Source: CBDEFX01 sp965237635 (lineage in GTDB: Bacteria; Chloroflexota; Dehalococcoidia; Lucifugimonadales; CAUZJF01). From it: a stretch of 64,000 nt of DNA. The stretch is from assembly GCA_965237635.1 (NCBI GenBank), contig CBDEFX010000002.1, positions 806,001 through 870,000 of the forward strand, in the 5' to 3' direction. This document shows, piece by piece, positions 17,286 through 26,121 of the stretch; position 1 is the stretch's first letter; each line of letters opens with the position of its first letter. A program made the position numbers and the translations under genes. The notes under the pieces were generated by a model. It saw only the letters and a program-made list of their open reading frames with translations. It was not told the origin of the DNA and made no database searches.

Positions 17286-18064
17286 TCAGCTTGGCGCCGG
17301 CGATAATCGGCCGATTCGATCCAACACTCCCTGGAACAACCGTCGAGGAACCGACACCTCGGACAACTGAAAGATCAATCGCCGCGCGTGCCGCACCAGA
17401 CGGCCTCCCATCTTGATCAGCTTGACCTGCACGCTCCGCAGCGACCAGTGTTTGACCGCGTTGGGCAGGCATAGCCGGCGAAGGAAGTTCCCAAGGTTGT
17501 ACGCCAGGATGAACAGAGACAGACGCACCCGGTTGGCCACGAACCGATGGCAGGACAGCCGAGTCCAGTTCAGCGCGTACTTCCCCTCTTTGATCCACTG
17601 CTCGGCTGTCCCTCGTCCATTGTAGAATCGAACCACTCCTTCCGGGCCAGCCGTCATGTTCGTGACGATGAAGGCCACCCGAGGGAACAGCTCTCCCCTA
17701 TGCCACTCCACCTTGGCCACCACCCGCCGCGCGCGGTCCCAACTCCCGGCACGATACCAGAAGTCGTCGTATAGGATCACTGGACGTTTCGGCGGCCTCC
17801 CCACAGGTCGTATCAGCAGTGGAGCGATCTCCCATTGCAGCACCTTGTTGCTCGGCAGCCGTATTGCGTAGAAGACTCGCCGCTCCTCCAGGTACTCATA
17901 GATGTCCGGCTTAGCGAATGCGGCGTCGGCGCGAAAGTACCGGCGCACTCTTGTCGCCCCGTAGCGGGACAGGATCGGTTCCAGCACCTGCCTCCACATG
18001 TGTGCACTATGTACGTTCCCCGCACGCAGCATCGCGCCCTCGCAGTCCCCGAATGGTTGAACTA
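17286..18064 (-). pseudogene. IS1380-family transposase of a second type, N-terminally truncated
   Basis: The protein begins QPFGDCEGAMLRAGNVHSA and continues through RRYFRADAAFAKPDIYEYLE, RVVAKVEWHRGELFPRVAFIVTN and GTAEQWIKEGKYALNWTRLSC, a common IS1380-family transposase. About the first 190 residues are missing; upstream there is unrelated sequence starting near 18065. It is clearly different from the 441-aa transposase of the five repeated copies. The 3' flank (17100-17285) probably holds the element end but I could not place it. Confidence 0.75.
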
Positions 18065-18142
18065 CAACACTAGCCCGAATCCGTATCTGTAGAGCCGTCT
18101 TTGGGGGTTCTGGTTACTGAATGCGTTACTAGCCTGAGAGGG

Positions 18143-18180
18143 GCAAAAGAAAACGCCGCTTAGGTGTTACCCTAGCGGCG
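18143..18180 (-). terminator. Rho-independent terminator of the phage head operon
   Basis: CGCCGC-T-TAGG (18154-18164) pairs with CCTA-GCGGCG (18171-18180), leaving one bulged base. On the minus strand the hairpin is followed by TTTTCTTTT (complement of 18145-18153). It lies about 50 bp after the last minus-strand gene of the phage module. Confidence 0.75.
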
Positions 18181-18233
18181 TCTCGCCCAAAAGGAGACGG
18201 TGCGGGATGCTTATGTCCGCACCACCACTGCAA

Positions 18234-18470
18234 TTATACTACACTCACACCTCTCGGCATCCGCCAGGGGTGATTACGTGCTGGGGATATGCCGCCAGTC
18301 GATGCCTTTCTAAGGTTTCGACTGGCCTGGGTGTTAGCAATCCGCTGGCGGTCGGAGGGTTGCAGTACCCGAACGCCGTAATCGACGTGGCCACATACCA
18401 CACAGAAGGTCTCGCGTTCGTGGTGCTGAAACATCACCCCGCGGCAACGTGGGCATTGGGGAAGCGGCAT
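18234..18470 (-). CDS. Small zinc-ribbon phage protein
   Basis: 78 aa with CPRC near the start and CVVCGHVDYG about 14 residues later, a four-cysteine zinc ribbon. The rest (QRIANTQASRNLRKAS) is basic and polar. Its ATG overlaps the portal stop as TGATG, so it is coupled to the portal gene. Function unknown. Confidence 0.55.
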   Translation of the reverse strand: MPLPQCPRCRGVMFQHHERETFCVVCGHVDYGVRVLQPSDRQRIANTQASRNLRKASTGGISPARNHPWRMPRGVSVV

Positions 18471-19498
18471 CAGTCCAGTCCGGTCACAGCCGCCGCCTTA
18501 GCTGCGTCCATGCCAGCCTCCACCAACTGCTTGAACGCTCGCGCCCTCGAAGCTATGTCAGCCGCCCTAAGCTCTGTGAAGTCCAGGTCCAGAGTTGGAG
18601 TGTCGAGCTTGACGGTTAATTCCTCGACGACCAGCTTTGCCAGGGGTTGGATAGTGGAGCTCAGGAACTGCCTGTAGGACTCCCTGGCCGAGCCGCCTGT
18701 GCCGTGGATGCTCGATGGAATACCGTAGACGCCGAAGATGTCACCCTTGACGTCGGAGCGGAGCTTGCCGAGAGAGTCAGGCGGGTCGGCGCCGAGCCGG
18801 TTTGATTTCCAGTCTCTTTGCGGCGCCGCGGCGGTCCCGTCGCCCCAGCCGGTACTTGTAGTGTCGACGATGTGGAGCCGACCACGACCAGACTTGATAT
18901 CGGCTTTCAGCTTGGCGACGTCGGCGGCTTCGGGAAGCGGGAGCACGTAGGATGTTGCGGTGCTGGTTTCCTCAGCTAGACGCCGCTCGATCCACGTCGC
19001 CAGAGCTCGCGTTTCGTCGGCCATGCCGAGGGGAGAGATACCGGCCCAGGGCTTGCTAGGCTGCGTTGCGTAGCGAAGATGTAAGACCGCATTGGCGGGG
19101 AGTGTTCGCTTGATCACCTTGCCAGACGCTAGGGGTAGCTCGACGGCGTAACGCCATGATTCCGGACGGGTCCCGCCGGACACCTTCCATGAGCTCGCCT
19201 GGGTGAGCTCGACCGCTCCGTTCACGTCCAGCGCAAAGACAGCCTCTCCGCGAACGGCCAGACCTCGACCGATGGCGGCCAGCACGGACGGCGTGAGGGG
19301 CATCGTTGCAGGGGTAGCAGGCGCAACGGTTGCCGATGCGAAAGCACGGGACCATAAGCCAGCGGCCGCCTCTACAGCTCCCAGGGCTTCGACCGATGGC
19401 GGAACACTAGAGCCGCCCGCCTGGGATATCAGCGCCGACACGATAGCGTCTGTTGCCGACTCTCGGTGCTCGAACCTGCCGAAGGGCCACATCCTCAT
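18470..19498 (-). CDS. Phage portal protein (HK97-like)
   Basis: 342 aa. The pattern LRYATQPSKPWAGISPLGMA in the middle, and GIPSSIHGTGGSARESYRQFLSSTIQPLAKLVVEELTVKLD near the end, is typical of HK97-type portals. Portals form the dodecameric ring through which DNA enters the capsid. The start ATG overlaps the connector stop as ATGA. Its position after the capsid and connector genes is unusual. Confidence 0.8.
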   Translation of the reverse strand: MRMWPFGRFEHRESATDAIVSALISQAGGSSVPPSVEALGAVEAAAGLWSRAFASATVAPATPATMPLTPSVLAAIGRGLAVRGEAVFALDVNGAVELTQASSWKVSGGTRPESWRYAVELPLASGKVIKRTLPANAVLHLRYATQPSKPWAGISPLGMADETRALATWIERRLAEETSTATSYVLPLPEAADVAKLKADIKSGRGRLHIVDTTSTGWGDGTAAAPQRDWKSNRLGADPPDSLGKLRSDVKGDIFGVYGIPSSIHGTGGSARESYRQFLSSTIQPLAKLVVEELTVKLDTPTLDLDFTELRAADIASRARAFKQLVEAGMDAAKAAAVTGLD

Positions 19499-19806
19499 AT
19501 GGCCTCCGCTCGACGCTCAATGAAGGGTGCGAGAATCTGAGCCGCGCCACTGTGAAGCCATGCGTTGTACCCGAACCGTTGGGGGGCCGACGGCGGAGAT
19601 TCCAGCCAGTAACCGACGATCTGCGCCGCCGCCTTGTTCATTGCATCCTCCGGCGCGTTCGGTGCCCGACTCTCGATCATCTTAGTTGCCGCCGCCAAAT
19701 TCGGCAAAAGGATGCTGGCGTAGTACGGCGGCACGTCTGAGGTAGACGCAGTCACCGATACCCGTACTTGATTCGCAAGCTGGCCCAGGGTGAGTGTGAC
19801 GCTCAT
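19495..19806 (-). CDS. Phage head-tail connector-like protein
   Basis: 103 aa, alpha-helical, with MSVTLTLGQLANQVRVSVTAS at the start and AAAQIVGYWLESPPSAP later, resembling gp6/connector-type proteins. It sits between the head closure and portal genes with 1-4 nt spacing or overlap. Identification rests on size, context and general pattern. Confidence 0.55.
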   Translation of the reverse strand: MSVTLTLGQLANQVRVSVTASTSDVPPYYASILLPNLAAATKMIESRAPNAPEDAMNKAAAQIVGYWLESPPSAPQRFGYNAWLHSGAAQILAPFIERRAEAI

Positions 19807-19807
19807 G

Positions 19808-20116
19808 TTATGTGTGCCACTTGAGCGTGAGGTAAAGCCGGTCGTTCTTGATTATGCCGATGATGTCCCACCGGACGCCGTAGTCGTCAATGACGCGCAT
19901 CGTTTCGTCCAAGTCGCCGCGTTGCAGAATCTTGAACTGCGCCGTGGAAGTGTTGAGCGTTCTCGCGGAAGTCTTGATGAACCGCTCGGCGGGCTTTACC
20001 TGAACCTTTTCGGCCCACACTTTCGCCAGATGTACCCACGTCTCAATTTCACCGCCGAAGGAGTCCCGCGTGACGGTGCGGTGCTGAATCTCGATTAAGC
20101 GGTTGAGGCGCCCCAC
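19808..20116 (-). CDS. Phage head closure / head-tail joining protein
   Basis: 102 aa from GTG 20116. MGRLNRLIEIQHRTVTRDSFGGEIETW with AKVWAEKV and a beta-rich second half (YGVRWDIIGIIKNDRLYLTLKW) is the usual pattern of the head-tail joining family (SPP1 gp16-like). It starts 1 nt after the capsid stop. Confidence 0.72.
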   Translation of the reverse strand: MGRLNRLIEIQHRTVTRDSFGGEIETWVHLAKVWAEKVQVKPAERFIKTSARTLNTSTAQFKILQRGDLDETMRVIDDYGVRWDIIGIIKNDRLYLTLKWHT

Positions 20117-20117
20117 T

Positions 20118-21281
20118 TTAGCTGTGGTTGGTTTCCTGCTTGTGGAAGCCGCCCTTGCGGAGAATCTTGACCGCGTGGAGCATGACCGCCGTTAGCTGAA
20201 TCTGGCCCTTGCCGGCCAGGGTGATCTCGTCGGGAATCAGCGTCACGTTGCCCCACACCGGAGCTACCATGTCGCGCCGGTTTCCACGCCTCACGATGGC
20301 GTTCTGCTTGTTGGAAGCCTCGCCCGGGACGTTGGCCGACACCCTCACGCCGCCCGAATCGTTGCGGATGCGTGCCAGCGCGTTTTGCTCTCCGTCTGCC
20401 GGAAGCTTCGTCGCTGCGTTGCCGAAGGTGTCTGAGCCCATGACAACGCGAATGTCGGACAGGTCGAAAGCGTACCGCCCGTCTACCCGCCCGTACAGCA
20501 GCGAGCTTACATAGTGCGCGTAATCGCTGGCCGCTGACCGTGCGTGGTTGTCCAAGTTGGTGCCGGTCAAGAGGCCGTTGGTGCCCTGGATGATCTCTTT
20601 ATCGAGCTTGTCAGCAAGGCCACCTTGCAGGGCCTCACGGAGCGCGTCGCCCATGCCCGCCATGCGCTGCGCGTCTTCCCTCGACCAGAAGAAACTCGTC
20701 TGAATCCGGCCAGGGGTGAGCACGTCGGCGGTGAACGCGCCGGTAGTCTCAGACTGTGAAGCGTTTTCCGCTGGCACACCCGCCGCAGGGTCGCTGGTCA
20801 GCACCGGGAAAGCCGTGTCACCTACTGGGACAACAGGGCTTTGGATGCCCAGGAAGGCCGCAACGGACTGCGGGAACACGAAGCCCGTGATCTCCGTTTG
20901 AGTCCGGCCCACGTCGGACGGTGCAGGCGTGACGGCCCGCTGCTCCATCAACATCTCAGTGGGTATATCGTTGGGTGCTAGGCCGCGTTCGGACTGGACC
21001 TCACCGATTGCGCCGGCGGAGGCCCGATGCTCCATGACGTTGGTGAACATCTCCCCCAGGTCGAAGCGGGAGTTGACGTCTGCCCATTCCCGCGTCTCAG
21101 GGGTAGTGTCGGCGTCGTCGTCGGCTTTGATGGTCGCCCTCAACTCGACTTCCTGGGCCTTGAGCTCATCGACCAACTTCTCACGCTGAGAGATATCGTC
21201 TTCGCTTTCCGCCGCTGCCAGGTCGTTGACCTTCTTCCGCGTCTCGCTCATGCGAACCTGAATCTTCTGAATAGGTGTCAT
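20118..21281 (-). CDS. Phage major capsid protein (HK97 fold)
   Basis: 387 aa. An N-terminal coiled coil/delta-like region (about 1-110) precedes the shell domain, with VFPQSVAAFLGIQSPVVPVGDTAFPVLTS and a C-terminal DMVAPVWGNVTLIPDEITLAGKGQIQLTAVML. ATG 21281 is chosen because AGGAG lies 9 nt upstream; ATG 21290 is too close to that site. No separate prohead protease gene is visible. Confidence 0.82.
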   Translation of the reverse strand: MTPIQKIQVRMSETRKKVNDLAAAESEDDISQREKLVDELKAQEVELRATIKADDDADTTPETREWADVNSRFDLGEMFTNVMEHRASAGAIGEVQSERGLAPNDIPTEMLMEQRAVTPAPSDVGRTQTEITGFVFPQSVAAFLGIQSPVVPVGDTAFPVLTSDPAAGVPAENASQSETTGAFTADVLTPGRIQTSFFWSREDAQRMAGMGDALREALQGGLADKLDKEIIQGTNGLLTGTNLDNHARSAASDYAHYVSSLLYGRVDGRYAFDLSDIRVVMGSDTFGNAATKLPADGEQNALARIRNDSGGVRVSANVPGEASNKQNAIVRRGNRRDMVAPVWGNVTLIPDEITLAGKGQIQLTAVMLHAVKILRKGGFHKQETNHS

Positions 21282-21297
21282 AGTCTGCATCTCCTGG

Positions 21298-21465
21298 GTA
21301 GTAGTGCCTATAGTGAATCGTGTGTCCGTCTCGCGTCTCGACCGTCCTAACGCTGGTGTCTCGATGCAGCTCCGCCATGTACTCTTTCCAAGAACGAAAG
21401 CCGCTCTCGGTCGGCGCAACGGCGGGACGCATCTCTAGGCCGTCTGAACTGATAGCCCTAGACAT
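21298..21465 (-). CDS. Possible small phage ORF between terminase and capsid
   Basis: An open frame from ATG 21465 (MSRAISSDGLEMRPAVAP) encodes a charged protein (WKEYMAELHRD, HYRHYYPGDADYD). It fills the gap before the capsid gene and runs 100 bp into it, stopping at 21181. I give only the part outside the capsid gene. It has no recognised family. Confidence 0.3.
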
Positions 21466-21533
21466 GATGCCATGGTATAGGATTCAAGGATGAAAGTCAA
21501 GCAAAAGTATCTAGGAGAGGTACCAAGGAGCGG

Positions 21534-22930
21534 TCACACTGAGGCATAGGACAGCTTACGGACCGGCGCGGAGCTGGCCCTTTCCCAGGCTCCACAAGCT
21601 AAAACCGCCGCCGCCGCTACGTCGTCACGGGCCTTGTTGTTTGAGCCCTTTTTAATCAGCCGCACGTTGCCCGCCTTATCGTTCTCTACCATCGCGGCGC
21701 TCATGGACACCACTAGCAGATTACGGCTCCCAGGGTCCACGGAGAGCGGCCCATCGCGGCATATCTTCCTGAGAGCCCTTATGTCCTCGCTGCTACTGGA
21801 CCACTGAGTGACACGCGGCTCGATGGCACAGGCGTTTCCCACGACGTCGCGCAGCTCGGAGAGCCTGAATCGATCACAGACGATCTTGACCGGCGCTCCC
21901 CACTTGTCGCAAATGGCTTCCCACAGTGCGCTCGGCGGCTGGACTCTGAGGCCCTGAGCGAGCGATAGAGAGCCGTTAGCCACCAACTTGGTATAAACCC
22001 CTGTCGGCACGTTGTCCCGTCGCTCCTGTGCGTCCAGGTCCGGGATTCCTGGGGCGCAGGCGATTGCTTCCATGCGGCCCGATTTCCACACGGCGACAGC
22101 CGCGCTCCATGCTCGACCGCCGCCCAGGTCCACGCCAACAATGGGCTTGCCGGACGGAATACCCTCTGGCCGCGACGTTCCCAACCTCCAATCATCAACC
22201 GTGAGTAACAGTGTGTTCTCATCCTGCGTCGGGACGTTCAATCTGTAGCTGAGGAAGCGGGCTTTGAGTCTTGAATCCCGTTGCGCCGCGTCCCGTTCCT
22301 CTAGCAGCACGGCTCGACTCTCGGCATACTTCGATTTCAAGGGGTTGGCCTTGCGGATGGTCGGCCAGCGATCCCACGTCTCAGCATCGCCCACAAGAGA
22401 TTGAACGAACGTTGAGCCCTGAGTACCGGCATCCACCAAGTCATACCACCAATGCCCCGGAGCGCCGAGGGGCGCAAGTGTCCCGATGCAGATCACCCGT
22501 AGGCTCGATAGCGGCTTTCCCTGGGCCGTCTGGATGGCGTCGTACATGAGTCCGCCGCCGATGATCTCCCATGCCCCAGGCTCATCGGCTACCAAAATCG
22601 GGCTTCCTATAATTCCAAACGCCGTCTTGCCGTTGGAGCTCATCACCCTTAGCTTGGTATTCGTCGGCTTGTGGGTGATGCCCAGGCGTGTCACGGAGTC
22701 TATGAAACGGTAGTCGCCCGTGGGTTCGAGCTCGGCGCGTATCGGACGGTAGACGTTCCTTGCTTGCTCCAACGATGCCGCGCACAGTAGGTATTCCGCC
22801 CCTTCCTCGAACCACTTATCCCCAGGCGTCAAGCACCTCTCAAGGATGTAGGCTGCCAGGGTAGATTTCCCTTCGCCCCTGGGGAGACTTAGCGCAGCCG
22901 TGCGGATGCCGGGGGCTAGGGCGCGGCTAA
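21534..22930 (-). pseudogene. Phage terminase large subunit, interrupted by IS1380 copy 3
   Basis: The ATPase part has LPRGEGKSTLAAYILERC (Walker A) and ILVADEPGAWEII (Walker B); the nuclease part has VGVDLGGGRAWSAAVAVW and a C-terminal KARDDVAAAAVLACGAWE. The 5' end is on the far side of the insertion (24652-24712). Removing the element and one TAA copy restores EFPFSRALAPGIRTAAL in frame. The phage cannot package DNA with this gene broken unless an element-internal start gives a partial product. Confidence 0.85.
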
Positions 22931-24651
22931 GCCCGAATCCACCGAAGGACACCGATGGACGGCGTGAGGAAAGCGGAAGGGGGGTGAGGGAGCTACAGGG
23001 GAAATAGTCTGGGTTCCATTTGGGGTAGGGAGGTCGGCGGACGGTCTTCATCGCCGCACAGGGGCCCCTATGGCCGTCTGCGGGAGCTGCGATGCGCGGG
23101 ATGGCGAGAGAATACGCAGCAGGGAACTCTCTCGGACCGGGCTGGCACGAGTCTGCGGGGATCTTCGGTTGTCCGGTGGGTGGGTCGGTCGCCGACGGTG
23201 CCGTCAGGCCGGGAGTGGAATGGCTCGCAGCCGGGCCAAGGCACGGCTGAACTTCTCAGCCCAAGGCCAGCGATCCGGAAGATGCAGGGTCAACCGGCGT
23301 GCCGAGCGGGTGAGCCGTCCGGCCAGGGAGAAGAACCGCCGCCGGAGGGTCTTGGTGGTGGCTATCCGCTCTCCCAGACCGATCCGCGCCGTCCAGCGGG
23401 CCAGGTTGTGGGCCATCGTCTGGACGGCCAGCCAGGCGCCGTTGGCGGCGAAGCGGCCCGAGGGGAGATGGTTCAGCCCGACGCCGGGCTTGAGGCCGCG
23501 TATGGCATTCTCGATCTCGGCGTGGCGGCGATGGTCAGCCTAAGAGTTCGAGCAACTCCCCGTCCCGGTCGGTGATGAAGCCATGATAGCTGTATTTGGC
23601 GAAGAGGGCCAGTTGGGAACCGGGCGTCGGCTTCACCCGCCGGACGATGAGCCGTACCGGCGCGGCGTCCGCCTCGGCCTGGAAGGGGGTGCAGGTGGTC
23701 TCGGCCACATCGGCGGCACCGTCCATCCAGTAAGGAATCGGCGTCCAGGCATCTTCGGGTATCGCCTCGATGAGATTGTGCAGGCTTTTGTGCTGGCGGA
23801 TGGTGATGGAGAAGCGGACATCCATCTTGCGGCAGACGGATACCACGCCATGAGTGTAGAACCCGCTGTCGGCCCGTAGCGTGAGTCGTCCGTCGGCCCC
23901 GGCGTAGCGCACCCGTCCCACCGTCTCCCGCAGGAAGTGGGCGGCGCCGCGGGCGGTGTTGGCCCGGCCCTCGCGCAGCCGGGACATCAGCACGTCTCCG
24001 GTGCCGGCGGCGATGGCCGGCAGCGGGTGGTAGCCCCGCTTGCCGGTATAGCCGTGGTGGCGGGCGCCCTCCTTGGCCAGTCCGTAGGTCTCGCAGATGG
24101 TGGAGTCCAGGTCAATGGTCAGGGGCCCGTCGCCGGGTCCCGCCCCGGCCTGCCAAGCCCGGGCCAGCAACTCGCGGCTCACCCGGTTGAGTTGACGGAC
24201 GTGGCCCCACCGGAAGCTGCGCAGGAAGGTGCCCAGGGTGGATGGCGCCTTGACCGTGCCGCCCAGGGTGCAGACCGTCCCCCCGGTGCGCAACACATCG
24301 GCGTCGTCAATGCAGTCGCCCCCAGCCAGCGCAGACGCCACCAGCGTCATCATCTTGTCGCTCGTGTTCGCCCGCCCCGGGGCATCGCCCAGGTCGAGGC
24401 GCTGCCGGACGAGTTCGGGCAGGCCGAGGTGCCGCGCCAGGGTGGCCGGAAGGAGCAGCCCGGCATTGGCCACCAAGCGGCGGTCGTCGAAGGTGATTTG
24501 GATCCGGTCGGGGTGGTTGCGTGGCAGCATCTACTGGGTGCTCCTTTTCCGGGGCCGTTTTTTGCTACAAAACCATTATCCTAGAAGCACAGGAGCACCT
24601 TCTTGCCGCCTCAGGACGCTAACCCGACGCCCTCCTTCGGTGGATTCGGGT
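22931..24651 (-). mobile_element. IS1380-family insertion sequence, copy 3
   Basis: 1721 bp, flanked by TAA (22928-22930 and 24652-24654), inserted near the start of the terminase gene. It carries several substitutions relative to the other copies and a frameshift in its transposase gene. Confidence 0.93.
23204..24530 (-). pseudogene. IS1380-family transposase, copy 3, frameshifted
   Basis: The N-terminal 330 residues are intact. At about 23540 the sequence GCCTAAGAG replaces GCCTCCAG of the other copies, adding one base and stopping the frame after LLELLG. The last catalytic glutamate region (HAEIENAIRDLKYG) is therefore out of frame, so this copy cannot make active transposase by itself. 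Neighbouring substitutions (GGGCTTGAGGCC in place of GTACTTGAGGTC) mark the same patch. Confidence 0.85.
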
Positions 24652-24712
24652 TAAAGGGGAATTCCGATACCGCCGTCAGACATTCTTTGGGGGGCTTTGC
24701 GCCGTTCACCAT
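24652..24712 (-). pseudogene. 5' end of the terminase gene
   Basis: From ATG 24712 the frame reads MVNGAKPPKECLTAVSEFPF and then meets IS1380 copy 3. It joins in frame to 22930. Its start overlaps the end of the upstream small gene by 7 nt. Confidence 0.65.
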
Positions 24713-24960
24713 AGCGTATCCTCGAACGCCTGGGTGTAGGTGACGTCACCGTTGAAAATGTCACAGGCCGCAAGGGTGACCACAAGCCGGATGTGGTTCA
24801 AGCAAATCCACGAGTCGGCCATCTGGTAGACGTCGACACCTTCGGAACAATAGGCGCACGTCGTAGACGGCTCAGGCTCAGGCGTGATAGCCTTGAGAAG
24901 GCTGTTGTGTTTTGAGTACGGCGCCGCTGATTCCGGCGCCGTTGCTTGTTGAGCTACCAT
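24706..24960 (-). CDS. Small phage protein with a CxxC motif
   Basis: 84 aa from ATG 24960, overlapping the upstream stop as TGATG. It contains TCAYCSEGVDVYQMADSWICLNHIRL, in which two cysteines and a later Cys/His could bind zinc. A longer upstream frame would overlap the HTH gene fully and is not used. Function unknown. Confidence 0.5.
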   Translation of the reverse strand: MVAQQATAPESAAPYSKHNSLLKAITPEPEPSTTCAYCSEGVDVYQMADSWICLNHIRLVVTLAACDIFNGDVTYTQAFEDTLW

Positions 24961-25154
24961 CACGCCAACCCCATCTCCCGTGCCAAGCGCCTCACGTCGG
25001 CGGGCGCATATCCGACATAGGTCCTCCCGCCTGGGGAAGTCCATGAGTCGGCTGCTATCAGTCCCTTGGCCGTCCAGAGGAGGAGTGTCTTTCGTGTGAT
25101 GTGCAGCTCCGCCGTCGCCGCCGCCCTTGATAGTCCTGAGATGGTGGTCTTCAT
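24960..25154 (-). CDS. Small helix-turn-helix (MerR/excisionase-like) phage protein
   Basis: 64 aa from ATG 25154, overlapping the upstream stop as ATGA. SRAAATAELHITRKTLLLWTAKGLIAADSW and GRTYVGYAPADVRRLAREMGL match the short MerR/excisionase-type HTH. It probably binds DNA; whether it regulates the operon or acts with the terminase is unknown. Confidence 0.6.
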   Translation of the reverse strand: MKTTISGLSRAAATAELHITRKTLLLWTAKGLIAADSWTSPGGRTYVGYAPADVRRLAREMGLA

Positions 25155-25477
25155 TGGGGGTTGTACCTCCGGTATTTCTGCCAGGATGGGCAAGCCGCGT
25201 TATCGCCCTTACACTCGATCACCATAAAGCCAACGCTGCCATGTTCGGGGTCCGCCCATTTCTTGATGTGATAGGTGGCATTGGTGCGGCTCAGGTAGGC
25301 TCTTGGCAGGGGTATGTAGAACGGTGACAACGTCTCGGGGTCGTGTTGAAGTATCCAGCCGTGAAGGTGCGGTCCCTTCATGTCGATGTCGGGGTCTGTG
25401 TGCGAGTAATCGGGCTCCCACGGCTTGCCGGTGCCAGGAAGATCGTCAGGCGTGATGTTGTCGTCGTGGTCTGCCAT
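25151..25477 (-). CDS. Hypothetical phage protein, first gene of the operon
   Basis: 108 aa, acidic N-terminus (MADHDDNITPDDLPGTGKPW) and two cysteines near the C-terminus (IECKGDNAACPSW). No family recognised. It lies directly behind the palindrome-bearing upstream region and is overlapped by the next gene, so it leads the minus-strand phage operon. Confidence 0.5.
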   Translation of the reverse strand: MADHDDNITPDDLPGTGKPWEPDYSHTDPDIDMKGPHLHGWILQHDPETLSPFYIPLPRAYLSRTNATYHIKKWADPEHGSVGFMVIECKGDNAACPSWQKYRRYNPQ

Positions 25478-25502
25478 TGTTCAACCCCTTTGTTTAAATG
25501 TC

Positions 25503-25520
25503 ATAGTAGTATACTACTAT
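25503..25520. promoter_or_regulatory. 18-bp perfect palindrome upstream of the phage operon
   Basis: ATAGTAGTATACTACTAT is its own complement and lies about 25 bp before the first phage gene. It is a good candidate operator for a dimeric repressor. No promoter boxes could be fixed around it with confidence. Confidence 0.55.
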
Positions 25521-26121
25521 AAGCGAAGGGAAGTCAAGGGTCAGCCCTATATTGGGGTGTACCTGGGCTCGGTGAGGGGTTGCTAGCTGGACTGAGTACA
25601 GCGCAGGGAGTGGATAAAGAGGGTGAACTGAGCCGCGTTTTATCTCAGTACACCCACTATTTCGGCATATCCGTAGCTAATTCTAAGTCAGCCTGCGGAG
25701 CCACAGCCGAGCGCCGACGGCTTTTTCCGTGCATGTTCCTCAACCTAGGGCCACCTATGTCCGCTTCAAGAGGAGACGGGTGTTAATCCGCCTCAGGCGG
25801 ATGGCGGGTTCGATCCCAGACTGCATCGAACCAGCCGATTTTAGCGGCTTTATCTAAACCCCTCGCGAAGGTTGGGAAACTGTTTCCGACTCCGTCAGCA
25901 TCGTGCTAGCATGATTCCGCTAATACCGCCTTCAGCTACAATATGCTAGTGAAGGAATCTACATGTCGCAAGGTCTGCTTCGTTACCGTCATAATGGTTT
26001 ATACGAGGCCCAAACTCGCGTTGAACGGTATCTGGGGCCGCCCTAGACTGGTGTCGCCGAGCGTCGTAACCAGCGCGGCTTGAGGGTATAAATTTTGTCG
26101 TTGAGGCCAGGCGTCGATAAC
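25521..26121. other. 600-bp region without a recognised gene; contains three tandem hairpins
   Basis: Three stem-loops follow each other: ATCCGCC/GGCGGAT (25786-25802), GGTTCGAT/ATCGAACC (25807-25832) and AGCCG/CGGCT (25833-25849) followed by TTAT. The second begins with a tRNA T-loop-like GGTTCGATCCC. A small non-coding RNA ending in a terminator is possible. No protein frame here is convincing. Confidence 0.4.

Noticed and set aside
16987..17598. Upstream extension of the ligase fusion protein to 1035 aa
   Set aside because: The extension is Arg/Pro-rich, overlaps the IS1380-type transposase remnant in another frame and has no domain. The conserved protein starts at ATG 16986.
25540..25850. 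Possible tmRNA or tRNA because of GGGTTCGATCCC
   Set aside because: The T-loop-like sequence has no matching T-stem or acceptor stem, and no tmRNA 5' end or tag frame was found. It is kept only as part of a hairpin cluster.
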